This document shows, piece by piece, positions 40,757 to 52,618 of a stretch of 64,000 bases of DNA. The stretch spans positions 3,093,419-3,157,418 of the forward strand of contig CM030939.1 in NCBI GenBank assembly GCA_018136815.1, in the 5' to 3' direction. The DNA comes from Isochrysis galbana (Eukaryota; Haptophyta; Isochrysidales; Isochrysidaceae). The translations under genes were made by a program, and so were the position numbers. Numbering within the stretch: position 1 is the first letter of the stretch; each line of letters opens with the position of its first letter. Under the pieces are notes generated by a model that was not told where the DNA came from, made no database searches, and worked only from the letters and a program-made list of their open reading frames with translations.

Positions 40757-43700
40757 TCATCCATCTTTGATGGCGTCCGATGTGGTCAAAGGCCCCCACG
40801 CTTTGGGCGTTTGCCCTTGCGGCCCACCCACGCGCTTAGGGTCGGGCGCGAGGCGGATCGGCATGCGTCGACGCATGCCCTCTGCAAGCAACAGCTGCTG
40901 GTTAGCCGAGGGGCCGCTAAGCCTCCCGTCAGGGTGCCTCCTGGCATGCAATGAGCCGCCGCGCACGGTCACGCCCGCCACAGCCTGCTCGACAAAGAAA
41001 CGTAGAAGTTGGTCGACCTGTGACGTATCGCGCAAGAAGTACGAGCCGTCCGACGACCCGGGGCCTGCGCACCGAAAGGGGGCAAGGGAGAGGTCTTGAG
41101 CCATTTCAGCATCGTTTCTCTCGAGGTGTGCAGCCAAGCCGTCCTCGATGCTGGCTGTGCGGACGAGTGCTATGAGGCGGGCAGCGAAATATGCGATATC
41201 CGGCGTGGTAGTGGCGCCTGCTTGATGACGAAGCCCTGGCACATTCATTGTGAGGGCTCCATGGGCTGTGCATGGGGCTCACCGCCCGTCACAAGGACGT
41301 AGAGTCCCCCTTGGATCTCTCGGATGCTCTGGAATGCTTGATCGTCGCCAATGTACACAGGCACCACACTGCGCATGCCATGCTTTTCACACACGCGCTC
41401 AACTACCTGTTTTCGTAGAGTGGCGGGTAAGGGAGATCAAAAATTAGCAGTGAATTTCATGGCATGGACAATTGATTCGCCCGTTGCCCGAGTGCACGGT
41501 TGTGAAGGAGGCCAGAGTTGATGGCGCGCCGCGGCCGGCGAGCAGCTAGCGCGTGCATATTCATGGCGATCATGAAACCAACCACTCCATGCCATGATGA
41601 CATGCAGGTGAGCCACGGGGCAGGGGGCGCTCTGAAGGGTGCAGGCTGTGCAGACGTACGACGCAAGCCAACGCACCGTCTTCACAAGCCATTCCACGGC
41701 TTTAGACCTGTTCCAGCCGGCGTACGGCCTGACTTCGAACGTCATGCGCTCCTCGACGAAACGCAGCATGGGGAAATCCTTTTCGATGGTCTCCACCACT
41801 GCCTCGCGAGTGAAGGCCTGCACGTCGTCGGAAGCGCCGCGGAAGTCGACCTGCAATATTTTGGGAAGTGAAGGAGATGATTGTACGGCATTCTGCTAGC
41901 GCCAATGGGCGCTCTGGATTTGTCCGGATCGTTGCGGAAGCGGGCAGGGTGCAAGTGCGTTTCAGCGCTAGGAGTGCGAGTGCACGTATGAACTCTTGTA
42001 TTGCGATGGCATCTCACCGAGAGTGAAAAATGATTATCCTCGATCGAGACGCCGCTATCTTCCATCACGCTGGACAGCTGATCGCTCAGCTTTGACCAGC
42101 AAGATTCTAGTGCGGGCCGGTAGGAAATCTCGTAAACGAGCGATTCCACCTCCCCACAGCCAGCAGTTGTCTCACTCGCACGCTCGCTTGCCGATTCGAA
42201 GAGGTCTGCCGAAGCTGAGCACGAGGATGCGCCTCCCAAGCTGGTGCTGCGGCTGAAGCTTTCAACGGTCTTGCCACTGCTAGCACAACAGTCACCCTGG
42301 GCTGCAGCGGCAGCAGCGGCCGCTGCGGAGGCCGCCGCCGCCGCCGCCGCTGCAGCGTTGGCGGAGCGCCTCCGCGCCTCCACAGTCGACGCGCTGTTTC
42401 GGAATGTGGAGAGGTCGTTCCAGGAATGAGACGACGGCACCGGCGGCGGCGGCGGCAGCGGCGGCGTGAAGGGAAGAATTTGCACGCCCGAGATGTCTCC
42501 GTCACCGCGAGTCGCGCGTGCTGCGGCGGCGCCGATGCGTTCGGCTGCCAACGACCAAGGGTCGGGGTTGGTCTCCGCCGGCTGCCGTGACAAGGGAGCC
42601 CGTGAGACGATAGCAGTGGGATAGAGCTGAGCAAGGCGTGTGGCCAAGGCTGCTCCCTCGAGGCCCGCTGCGCTCGGATCGCCAGATTTATTGAGCGCAT
42701 CATGGCCGCCGCCGCCGGTGCTCTGGCGGAGCTGCGACAGGCGATCGGACGACCCACCAAACCCACGACCGAACGATGGCGATGGAAGCGCTGCGGGGGG
42801 CGGCAGCAAGTCGCTATAGCCGCCGCGGGAGTTTTCGGATCTTCTCTCCGATGGCAAGTCCGAGCGTCGATCAGATGTTGCACCATCGGCAGCCGCCGGA
42901 ATAGCAGCGTCGCATCCTTCATAGTCCAGAAGGAAGAGGAGCTGCTTGCCCACGAGGTAGCGAACAAGCTGCAAAAGCCCAAGCAGGCGAGGGTACGAGT
43001 CGATAGATAATGAAAGCGATAAGCGGTCGCGCCAGCCCAGCGGCTAAGAAAGCCATGTTTTTGTAGCTCAAACACTTGTCATAGCAGCCCTACCCCCCCC
43101 CCCCCCCAACCCTCAAGATTGGCAAGCCTCGTGCATACCTGAGGCAGCCGCTCGAGCACCGAAGGCATCTGTGGTTTGGCGGGCGTGATGCCTGGGGTCG
43201 ATGGTCCGTCGTGCGAGGCATGGGCGAGGAGGTCGAGGAGTCCGGCGGTACCATCATAATCGATGTAGAATTCGGCCTACATGGGGCATAGCTGAGCCGT
43301 GAGTTCAACAAGCGTGGGCTCCACATTATCGGCTGGTTGGCGCGCATACACATCGGCTTGGTACACGCCCTGCACCAAGCTAGTGGGAAGCATCGTATTA
43401 GTGCGTGCAAATAATAGGTTTGGGCTGCGCGTAGCTGCTTGCTCACCTTGGAAAGTTTCTTCCCTACGCAGCAAGTCCATAATGTCGACGAACCCTTTTG
43501 CATTTGCCCATCATCCACGGGTGCACCATACTCTGACTGCGCGATCTGATCGAGCCTGATGCCCGATCCCCACTGCGATGATGCGCGGAGCGATAGAGCC
43601 TCCAGACGATCCAATCTCATACTGGAACCGGAATTCGAAGCCGAGCCGCGAGTTCCACCTGCGGTATGTCCTCCTGTGCCTGCCGAAACTTGTACGCAAG

Positions 43701-46700
43701 GACCTGATTTGTGGCGCTGGGGGAGGGGCGAAGTGCCAAGATTGCGACTGCTCAGCTTCGGAGAGTCTAAGTGAGTCGAGCCGGCGTTGAGGATGTCGGC
43801 TGCTGACTGGCTCCGCAAAGATATGGAACCATTTGACTCTGCATCAAGCAAGCAGCTCTCAAGAGAGGCGGTTGCACCTGCAGAGCCACCAACTAGATTT
43901 GGCATGGTGGGAGCGTATGGTGGCGCTGTGGCAACGGAGCACATGTCGCTCGAACGGTGATCGGACCAGCAATCCGATAGCGCGGTATTCCCGACGGCGG
44001 ACGGGAGGCCGCGTGCCGAGTGCATGGTCATGAGCTCTGGGGGGGCCGATGCCGTCGTGCTACGCGAAAGTGGCACCGTTGCAGCTGTATTCCCTCCACG
44101 AGAGCCATCGCGCGTCTGCATCTCGCAGTGGTCCTTGAGGACTGCGAATAGATCCTCGTCGCGTGCCATCACCTCCGAAAGACAGAGCACCCAGTCGAAA
44201 TGGGACAACTTCTCACGCCCCGCGGCCCGGGAGCTCTCGCCGACCGTCGAAATTGCGCCGATTGTGCTTGCACCACCGCAACCTGCGAGGCCGCCATCGG
44301 CTTCGCGCACACTACTAGAAGGGAGCGCCGCGAGTTTCTCCGATAGCGCTGCCGATGGCTGTGCTAGCACTGCTGGCGGTAGTAGCGGTATGGCAAAGTC
44401 AGCGGATCCACTCGCACTACCGGGGGGCTGGACATCCGTGGGCGGAGTGGGAATGGGCGGCGGGATAGGTGCAGGACGACCGAGCGTGCTAGACTCGATG
44501 GCGGCGGGAATGCCAGCAAGCTCGCTCAGGGTTGTGGAGCGTTGGCGGCTGTCTGACTCGACGTCGCGCCCGCACGCTGCAGGCGCGCTAGCTGTCTCGC
44601 GGGCGCTGCTGCTTGACATGGGAGTATGTTGGGATGGTTGTTCGAATCCGCTCACGCGATCCGAGCTGCACTCCGAAAGGGTTGCCGAGGAGGCGCTGCC
44701 ACGACCGCCGTGCGAGGCGGGCAGCGTCGATGCGGGATCGGAGGTAGGATCAGAGGCTCCGGCATAGGCGTCAGGCAAGTTAGATCCGCTAGGTTGCAAG
44801 GACAGAGCCGGGTGATGCATCGTGGGTGGGGTCGGATTGGCATGCTGCGACTCCTCTTCCAATCGAGCCAGTCGCTCCTCGGATGTCACACGCTGATCAG
44901 CGCGCCAGCGGGCTAACGTTTGCTCCAGGATCATGGTGAGAGCGGCGCCCTTAGACACCCCGTAGGGGCGCACCTGAAAAAAATCGAGCGAGGGACATGT
45001 CGCATGCGCACACTGGACGGTGTCGCAGCGCGTCGAGGGCGAAGGGTGCATGAAAGCGGCTTTCCCCGGTTTTTGCCGAGGCTGTATCATGCCTCGGAAT
45101 GGACGAGAACAGCATGCTCCTCGAGCATTGTTACTGCCAGCGATTGGTATGCATACTACGCGGTGCAAATTGCCCATCGTACGCGCTCGTTGTACCAGGC
45201 GAGCGCACCTCCACTCGCTTCATGTCAAGACCGACTTCTACGGGAGAGTTGTTGGACACCTTGACCAAATGAGACTGGAGCGCCACCGCCTACATTCCAA
45301 GGGGAGAGATGTGAGATACGTAAATTCGGAGGCAGTGGAATTGGTGAACGCAAGATACTGCCAAGAGGTATGGCGTGATCATCCCTAAAGCGCATCCACG
45401 AGTGCTACCACACCTGCACATCGGCGAATTCGTCATCGGCATCCTGAAAGTGCCACGTGATGGTGTGCTCTTGTACTTCAGTGAGCGTGTCTGGCGTGCG
45501 CGCCTCAAAGTACCTAAGGCGCACACCATTCGATTTCATCGACGCCCGGGTAGTTAGCGGCAGCTCACCGGGCCCCAACGCTACCACTGCGCGAAAACAC
45601 CAACTCTTGTGAACGCCCCTCGCACTTCGCTCGCGTGGCAAAGGCGCGAGGCCTTTCAACTCGTAGTGCACACTCACCTGAAGATCGGCTTGAGCGACGC
45701 CATCCAGGAGTCGTCCACTTCGTCTTTTGTCATCTCCCATGCGGGCGAAGACGCGGTCTCCCCTGCTTGTTGTTGCCCATCGCGGGGAGGGGGGCGAATC
45801 CAAAGCCCATTCTCGGCGACGAGCCATATGGGCAGTTCGCCGAGCCATTCGTTCATTAGCGCGCGTTCGCGGCCGGAAACAACGACGACAGTGTTGGAAG
45901 GCGAGGAGGCGAGGGTTGACAAATTGCGGCGAACCTGCACGAGTCCGAATGGGTCGGGGAGCGTCGAACGCTTCATGAGTGAAAGGAGCAGCGACGCCGC
46001 GGGTCGATGTGGAGGCTCATCCTTCTCAAAGAGAAGGGGTTAGAGAGGAGGTTAGGGAGGCTGAGTTTGGAGGGCTCGTGCGGCAATAAATGTTGCCGCA
46101 CCGACGGGAGCAGGTTCTCCAACTTCTTGAATGCAGAGTATTCGATCAGCGTGCCGAGGAGGCCGAAAACGAGTAGCTTCTGCCCATTAGCGCGTTCGCA
46201 CGCCTTGTATGAGGAGATGACCTCCTGGACTGGGAGCGTGCGTGCCTGCGTGCCCAAGGGAGGTTTACGATAGCACGTTAGATGATGATGCGGGTAGAGT
46301 ATTAGGTACCGGGCTCAGGCTGCGTGCCTATGGCGTGTAAGTCACGATCGCCAACTAGGCCATACCACCTTAGTCACCACTGGCGTTGTACGCATGGGCG
46401 CTGTGGATACGCAAAGAGAATTAATCGACATACCTCGGTTAGCTTGGAAAAGAAGCCTGCATCGTAGTTCGAAGCTTCTCGGGCGTGCCGCAATGATGCG
46501 ACAAATTGCTCCGCCCACTCTTGCGCAGTGTGTCCGTGAATGTGAGAGTCTAGGTACGTAAATCTTTCCTCGCGTTCCTTGGCGGTCATGTTGAGCCCAA
46601 CATATATGGCCTTAGCCACCTCGGCGACGTTGTACGGGTTGACAAGCAGCGCGCCGGCGCCGAGTGCTTGCGCGGCTCCGGCAAACTCGGAAAGGACAAG

Positions 46701-49378
46701 GGCACCCTGGGAACAGGCCGAAAAGGGGCAGCGTGAGCTCGGAGGACGAGGGGGGGGGGGGGGGGGGGGGCACATCCTACTCAGCCTCGACGGGCGGTGC
46801 ATCGCACCGAGGCAGTACCACTGCGCGGGCGAATTGCGGCGCGCTAGGCATACTGGCGCCGCCACACCTTGGAGCCTTTCTTGCTTTGGCATGCAAGGAA
46901 CTCAAACGAGACGAGGTTCATCCCGTCTCTAAGTGACGTCACAACCATCACGTCAGCCCGATAATACAGCGCACACAGCTCAGGAAAGTTCATGCTCTGG
47001 TCAAGATAGTGGATTGGCACGTAATCCAGGGTGCCGAAGGTGCCGTTGATGCGAGAGACGAGTCGGTGGACGTTCGCGCGGAGCTTCTGGTAGCCAGCGA
47101 CCTCAGTGCGCGAGGGCACGGCGATCTGTAGGAGCACCACCTTGCCGCGCCACTGCGGGTATTCTTGCAGGAAGTACTCAAGCGCTTTGAGCTTGTGCGG
47201 AATTCCCTTGACGTAGTCGAGGCGATCGATGCCCAGCAGGACGCGTTTGCCGTCAAATCGCCTTTGCAGATCGATGATGCGGTCTTTCACCGTTGGCGAG
47301 TCGATCGCTCGCTCGAAGGGCGCAGGGTCGATCCCGATAGGGAAGGTGTCCACGCAGATGGAACGGCGAGAGGCGTGGTCGAAGAGGCCGTCGTTGCCTT
47401 GGGTGACCCCTGACTCGCCGCCGATGCCGAGCACCTACAGTGGGTTGGAGTGCAAGGGTTGAGGGCGTTGGCGTTGGGCCCCACAAATCCTTCGTTAGAG
47501 CGAGCGGGAGTGCATCAGCCGCACGAGCGGCAGCCGCGGGGCAGAGATAGGCACGCGCCTGGCCGCATGAGTTGTGGAAGTGCTGCGCGTAGTCGTACAC
47601 GTGAAAACCGCATAGGTCGGCGCCTAGCACCCCACGCAGGATCTCCTCACGGTGAGGCAGCGTAGCGTACATCTCGGGTGTCACGAAAGGGGTGTGCAAA
47701 AACCTGTGGGTGGGCCGCCAGAGCGAGAGAGGCACTGAGCTGAGCTTTTATCGTCGCAGACCTGCCTTTTTGAGCCATGGAGCCGCAGGGCTGCCCGCAC
47801 GCGCACTGTATTTGAGCGGGGAACCGTACGTACGCATTGCCCCACCAAAGATTGTGGACGGTGTCGCCTTCAACTGCCACGTCATGCGGAGGAGCTGCTA
47901 TTGACAGCAGGGAGCCTCCACCTCTCCATTCTTCTCTACCCCGTCTCTTTCCCCCCCTCGCTATGGTGGCGTGGCGCTCACCATCCAATGGAGAGCTCCG
48001 GCGATGCATCTCGTAGGTACTTGGGTGCGAGCATCAAATGGTAGTCTTGAACCCACACCGTGTCAAGCTCCGTGGGGTTGAGCGTGAGCACTGCATCGCA
48101 GAAGCCTTGGTTGGCCGTCTGATAAGCTGCCCACTGCCGCTCGGCAGCATCGCCATGCGAGTCGAGCATCGACAGCGGAATGTAGTGAAGGAGAGGCCAG
48201 AGCACATTGTTCGAAAAGCCATTGTAGTAGTCCTAGCACACAGGACAGTGGGAGCTGAGTCCATACGGCCTGACGATAGCTGCTAGGAAACTCCACCATC
48301 CTTGTGCCCCGTGGGAGGGCCTCATTACACCACGCCTCTACACGACCCGAGACATGCATCCAAAGGGTCGTCAAAAATGCACCCTCAAGTGCACCCCCCG
48401 CGCACGATTCGCGCACCTCAGCCGTCTGCTCGTCGAGGTAAACTGGGACACAGCGGAACGGCTGCTGTTCCGAGAGTAAACGCGTCACCTCCTCCCGCTC
48501 CTCAGCTGGGACGTCGACGCCCACCCATCCGACCCACGTGATCTTGAAGTTGCGCACGCCCAGGAAGGCAGAGACGAGCCCACCACTCGAACGCTTGAAC
48601 TCCCATTCGCCGCTCACTTTGTTCTTGACCGGCGTGACGGGTAGACGGTTAGCCGCAACAATCAGCCGTGCTTCACGCTTCTGTTGCCCTCCAATGTCGC
48701 TTTCTTCCATCTTGATTCGTGAGCGTTCTGCCTCCAACTGCCGCGAGAGCTCCTGCGACCAGTGGTGCGCGAGCTAGGCGTCAGAAACTCAACGGCCGGG
48801 AGCTCCGTTGTGCACGTGCGAGCATTGCTTCACGCCCTTCATGCATGACAAGTGGAAGGTGCTGCGACCCACCCCAGCCCTCCGCCTTGTCTCCACTTCC
48901 TAATTTCCGTTGCCTTTTTCCTCCCTCATGCTCTGCACACGTAGCGGAACATCCGAAAAATCGCCCCCATTAGCTTCCCTCACTTAGATCCTCAGCATCA
49001 GGTTGGGGCCTGCTCTTCCAGTCCCTGCCCCCCATCCTCAAGCGACCCCTAATCCTATACGCCCAGTGTTCCTGTTGGCCATCTCTAACCAGTCACATAG
49101 CCCTCCGCGCTCCTCAAGCGCGCTCAAGCCCCACGGACGCTCCCCCAACTCTTTTTCTCCATGCGAGATCATGTGCCCCTCCACTCCCTCCCCAACCACC
49201 CGACGCGGCCATCTCCAATATCTCTCTGGTGCTCTACACCCCTGGGCCCCAGCAGCCTGCATCGCGCCTTTGTAGCGCCAGTAGCCCCTCTGTGGCCCTC
49301 CCTCCAACGCCCCCGCCTTACCTTGATCTGCGACATGAGATGCCACTCGTTGTCTTTCTCACGTTTCTTCATCTGCAT
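40757..49378 (-). CDS. Trehalose-6-phosphate synthase fused to two phosphatase-like (HAD) domains
   Basis: Sixteen exons: 49378-49322, 48752-48417, 48232-47982, 47703-47559, 47434-46868, 46706-46434, 46224-46102, 45934-45678, 45513-45414, 45289-45209, 44973-43447, 43276-43139, 42968-42018, 41850-41677, 41406-41283, 41064-40757. All joints keep frame (1803 residues). After a short coiled coil, residues 48-540 are a GT20 synthase making trehalose 6-phosphate from UDP-glucose and glucose 6-phosphate: NRLPV (54-58), DYYNGFSNNVLW (132), GIDRLDYVKG with Arg334 and Lys339, LRDGMNLV with Asp433 and Glu441; substrate residues look intact. HAD-1 (544-1285) has the order of a TPP domain, but motif I is LLVFGLLGTL (no Asp) and motif III is CLSEVMARDED; two Ser-rich inserts of over 200 residues split it. 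HAD-2 (1286-1740) resembles plant TPP: LLFLLDYEGC, YPTAIVSR, VPVYIGDDQAF, GSYFLRDTSQV; motif I has Glu for the second Asp and motif III is shortened. Probably a synthase or regulator with weak or no phosphatase activity. Confidence 0.88.
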
Positions 49379-51529
49379 GTCGATCGCGCGAGCTAGGTGG
49401 GATGAGGTGGCTGCGGGACGCGAGTCTGAGGGAGAGCTGCGGCGCATCGGCTCTCTCCTCCCGCCTCTTCCCCTTTCTCTCCCCTTCTCTCTCCTTCTCT
49501 TCACCTCCCTGTCTCTCTCACGCGCACGCGTTCGCTCTCCTTCGTTCTCCGCCCGCTCCTACTCCTCTCCGCCTCTCTCTCCCTCTCCCTCTGTCTCCCT
49601 TCCGCTCTCCCGCTCTCCCGCTCGCTCTGTCGAGTCTCGCGCGCGCCTCCGCCCGCGCTCTCATAATTCTAGACATTCCAACTAGATAGGACTCGCTCTT
49701 CTACTTCTATCTTCTATCCGGGTGAGCGGCACTGCCCCATCCCCCATCGGATCATTTTAACTCCTTACTGCCGAAGCGCCAAAATTGGAGCTTCCACACT
49801 TTCTTTTGTCAACTGCTCGCTACCCGCTCACCCGTAAAAAAACCCTTTTAATATTCTTACCGCACTCGCGGCGAATGTTGGCAAACGCCAGACTTTCGAG
49901 AATTTTTTGTAAAATTTGGGGTTGGGCTCAAAATCAAAAACAAAATAAAAAATTTTGATCGAAATTTGGGGGGCACGGGCGTCCCCCCCCCCCCCCCCTC
50001 ACGCCCCCACGCCCGACGCCCTTGCCCCCCGCCCTGCCCCCATCCCCATGCCACATGTTGCGCAAGCGCCGCCGAACCATTGTGGATTGATTGTGGATTG
50101 TGGACGAGGTGGAAGAGGAAGAGGAGCAGGTGATGGGGATGAGCCCACGCCCGCGCCGGCGCCCACATGCATCGGTGGAAGCATTTGTGCTAGGCTGCGA
50201 TGCGCTTGGTGTCCATGCAATGCTCTGCCTCCGGTTGTGAATATGCTTGGTCTGTGGAAGGTTGGATTCACTCGTACAAGCGCAATGCGCAATAGGCTTG
50301 GGCAAATCACGGTTGATTGGCTTGTGAGGGCTCACACACACAAACTTGTTGCACTTGAATCCAAGCTCGAAGAGTGGGAGTCAACCGTGTTGCCTTGGGA
50401 ATTAGACATGGTCGCTGAGGATCCCGCCGGTGATGACGAGTGCTAAGTGGTAAGTGTTGATTATAAAGACTACGTAAAAGTATGTACGTAACTGTGTTGA
50501 AGACTCAAATTGAAAGATTCTTGATTCTTGCTCATCTTGTATCTATATTTTCTATATCACATATTATATATTATCACATTATCTTACGCTTACGCATCGG
50601 CGGTCGGCGGCGCGCGTTTTGCCGTTGTGGCCTTTGCGCACGTGCGTTTAGTTGAGTTAGAGTGCTGAGCACAAGCAGAAGCACATGGGAGCTAACCTAA
50701 TCGTCCCTCCATCTCCATCCCTCCCCTCCCCCCCCCCTTTCTGCCCTTCCGTCCCTCCCCCTCCCCCGCACTCAACTAACTATAGACCCTCTACGCCTCT
50801 ACGCCCTCCAAAGCTGGCGCTAGCTAGCTGGCATGACTAGCTCTTCGACCTAAAGTACTGGTGCTGGTGCTAGCTAGTAGCTAGCGGACCACCAATAGCT
50901 GACGCAAGGTACTGGCGCTGGTGATAGCTCCAAAACCCGTGCAAGCTAGCGAGCTGTTGCCCCAACACTGGCGGACGTCATCGCTGGGGCTGGGGCACTA
51001 GGGTTTGAAATTTGCTTTATAGTTTATAGGCAATATGGGGCGTCGGACCCCTAGTTTAATATATGTGTTGGCACCTTTTAAGTGAAAGAAACACATCTCT
51101 CAGTGGGAGCGACGTCCAATTCCAGTTTGGCTCGTGTGAGCCGCCAGAGCGCGTGTGCTAGGCTAGCTAAGGGGGGGGGGGGGTTCGGGGTTCGGGTTCG
51201 GGGTTCCGACGGGACTTCGTAACGCGTTTTCGGACGAGGATTCTGAAAAGGCCGGGAGACCCTCCGACCCGCTTTCGCCGGGGCTTTCCGCTCACGGTCA
51301 GAAATGTCGACCCCCCCAGTATTAGTACTTAAAAAGCCCTGTTTGACCGCCCTACTAGCTACTAGAGTGCTCGCTCGAAGGCCCCACCTGACCCAGAACG
51401 CTCGAGACCCCATCGCCGAAAACAAAACTCACTCGCGTCGGCGCGATGACGGGGCTCTGAGAAACCTTTTCGATCGGCATCGCGAGTGCTTGGAAGGCGG
51501 AGGCGTCCGGGAAAGAGCCCGAGGGGTAG
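49379..51529. other. Intergenic; CT tract, foldback and simple repeats
   Basis: 49455-49660 is C/T-rich next to the trehalose gene start. 49717-49834 is a foldback with ends CGGGTGAGCGG/CCGCTCACCCG. 49900-49975 carries AAAATTTGGGG-type repeats and 49984-50000 a C run. 50810-50950 repeats GCTAGCTAGC and GGTACTGGCGCTGGTG units. 51170-51210 is G-run plus GGGGTTCGGGTTC. 51343-51365 (TTTGACCGCCCTACTAG) recurs at 56982-57003. No gene is supported. Confidence 0.55.
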
Positions 51530-51641
51530 GATAGAGAGAGGGAAGGGGAGAGAGAAACAGAGGGGCAGGTTCAGGGATAAGGACAGGGAGGGAGAGAGGG
51601 ACTGGGAGAGAGAGCACGCAGAAGAAGAACAGCTGTGAGTG
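51530..51641 (+). promoter_or_regulatory. GA-rich leader of the cytochrome c6 gene
   Basis: A purine-rich stretch (GAGAGAGGGAAGGGGAGAGA and similar) ends 25 bp before the ATG. The in-frame TGA at 51636 means translation starts at 51642 unless an upstream exon is spliced in. Confidence 0.5.
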
Positions 51642-52106
51642 ATGGTTAGGCCGCTCATCTGTGCCTCGGCCGTGCCTGCGCCTGCGCTCGCTGCTGCGCT
51701 GCTCTCACTCAGCTCGCTCGGAATGGTGCCTGCGTCTGCCCGGACCCTCACACAGCCGCCAGACATTGAACAGGGGGCCAGGGTGTTCGCTAGCGTGTGC
51801 AGCGCTTGCCACCTTGGCGGGTACAACGCAGTACGCCCAGAACGTACTCTACAGCTCGAAGTGCTCAAGGAAAATGGCATGTTTGCTGCAGACGCAATCG
51901 AGTATCAAGTCACCAATGGGAAGAACAACATGCCGGCCTTTGGCGGCCGTCTGACTGACGACCAAATCACCGATGCAGCTTACTATGTCGTGTACCAGGC
52001 GCAGAAGGGGTGGAACAAGGAGCCTCTCTACGCCAAGTACCCGTCGAAATACGTTCCAGGAGCGTTGATGAACGCGTACGCAAACGCTGCTAAGCCCATG
52101 AAATGA
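51642..52106 (+). CDS. petJ: Cytochrome c6, thylakoid lumen electron carrier
   Basis: A single exon of 154 residues. The N-terminus is a signal-type sequence (PALAAALLSLSSLGMVPASA) with an AxA-like cleavage site near residue 33, followed by ARVFASVCSACH: haem-binding CxxCH at Cys53, Cys56, His57. The sixth ligand is Met97 in NGKNNMPAFGG, the standard cytochrome c6 block, followed by RLTDDQITDAAYYV. The protein carries electrons from cytochrome b6f to photosystem I. The mature domain normally ends soon after the last helix; here about 32 extra residues follow (GWNKEPLYAKYPSKYVPGAL and on). Only one targeting segment is visible, fewer than expected for a nucleus-encoded lumen protein, so an upstream exon with a plastid leader may be missing. 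Confidence 0.85.
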   Translation: MVRPLICASAVPAPALAAALLSLSSLGMVPASARTLTQPPDIEQGARVFASVCSACHLGGYNAVRPERTLQLEVLKENGMFAADAIEYQVTNGKNNMPAFGGRLTDDQITDAAYYVVYQAQKGWNKEPLYAKYPSKYVPGALMNAYANAAKPMK

Positions 52107-52618
52107 GTGAGAATAATTCCCGCGTTTTTGGAGTACCTTCTACAAAATCCAAAAGGCAATGTTGGCATGTCCATCCGTGTGCTCGTGCGGCCTTATGACG
52201 AGCTTGAACTTGCACGCCTCTCATGGCGTTCCTCACGTCTAATGAAACGGATCGGAGTCTCTTATCTTCACTTTTACGCTCATTTATTCAGCCCTTCCGC
52301 GTTGCTAGCAATACTGAAGTGTGTTTGACGAGCGAGACGAGAACCGTGTAGCATACCTAGGCCACGCCCGTAGATGGCGAGAAATAATACTACACCACCG
52401 GCCAATGTCCAATGTCCGTTTCCATTTGCAATCGCATTATTTCTTTCTGCTCTTTGCACTACGCATTACGCCCTACCTACGCCTACGATTGCCGACAATC
52501 TTCAATCTCTGTCTCATCGTTGTCCGTTTCTGTCTCTCCATCGTTCCCCGTATGATCAACTAAGCTTATACTTGGTTGCGATGGAGCGCATGCCGCCGCG
52601 ACTCCCCTCTCTTTCGGC
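52107..52618. other. Intergenic, 3' flank of the cytochrome gene
   Basis: Short frames only. Several CCTACG and TACGC-type short repeats at 52450-52500. No gene is seen. Confidence 0.55.

Noticed and set aside
43833..44767. 247-codon plus-strand frame inside the trehalose gene
   Set aside because: It is antisense to exon 11, whose frame is fixed by in-phase joints and conserved HAD blocks on both sides.
51170..51215. Telomere-like GGGTTC repeat
   Set aside because: Only a few irregular units, not TTAGGG or TTTAGGG, and internal to the contig.
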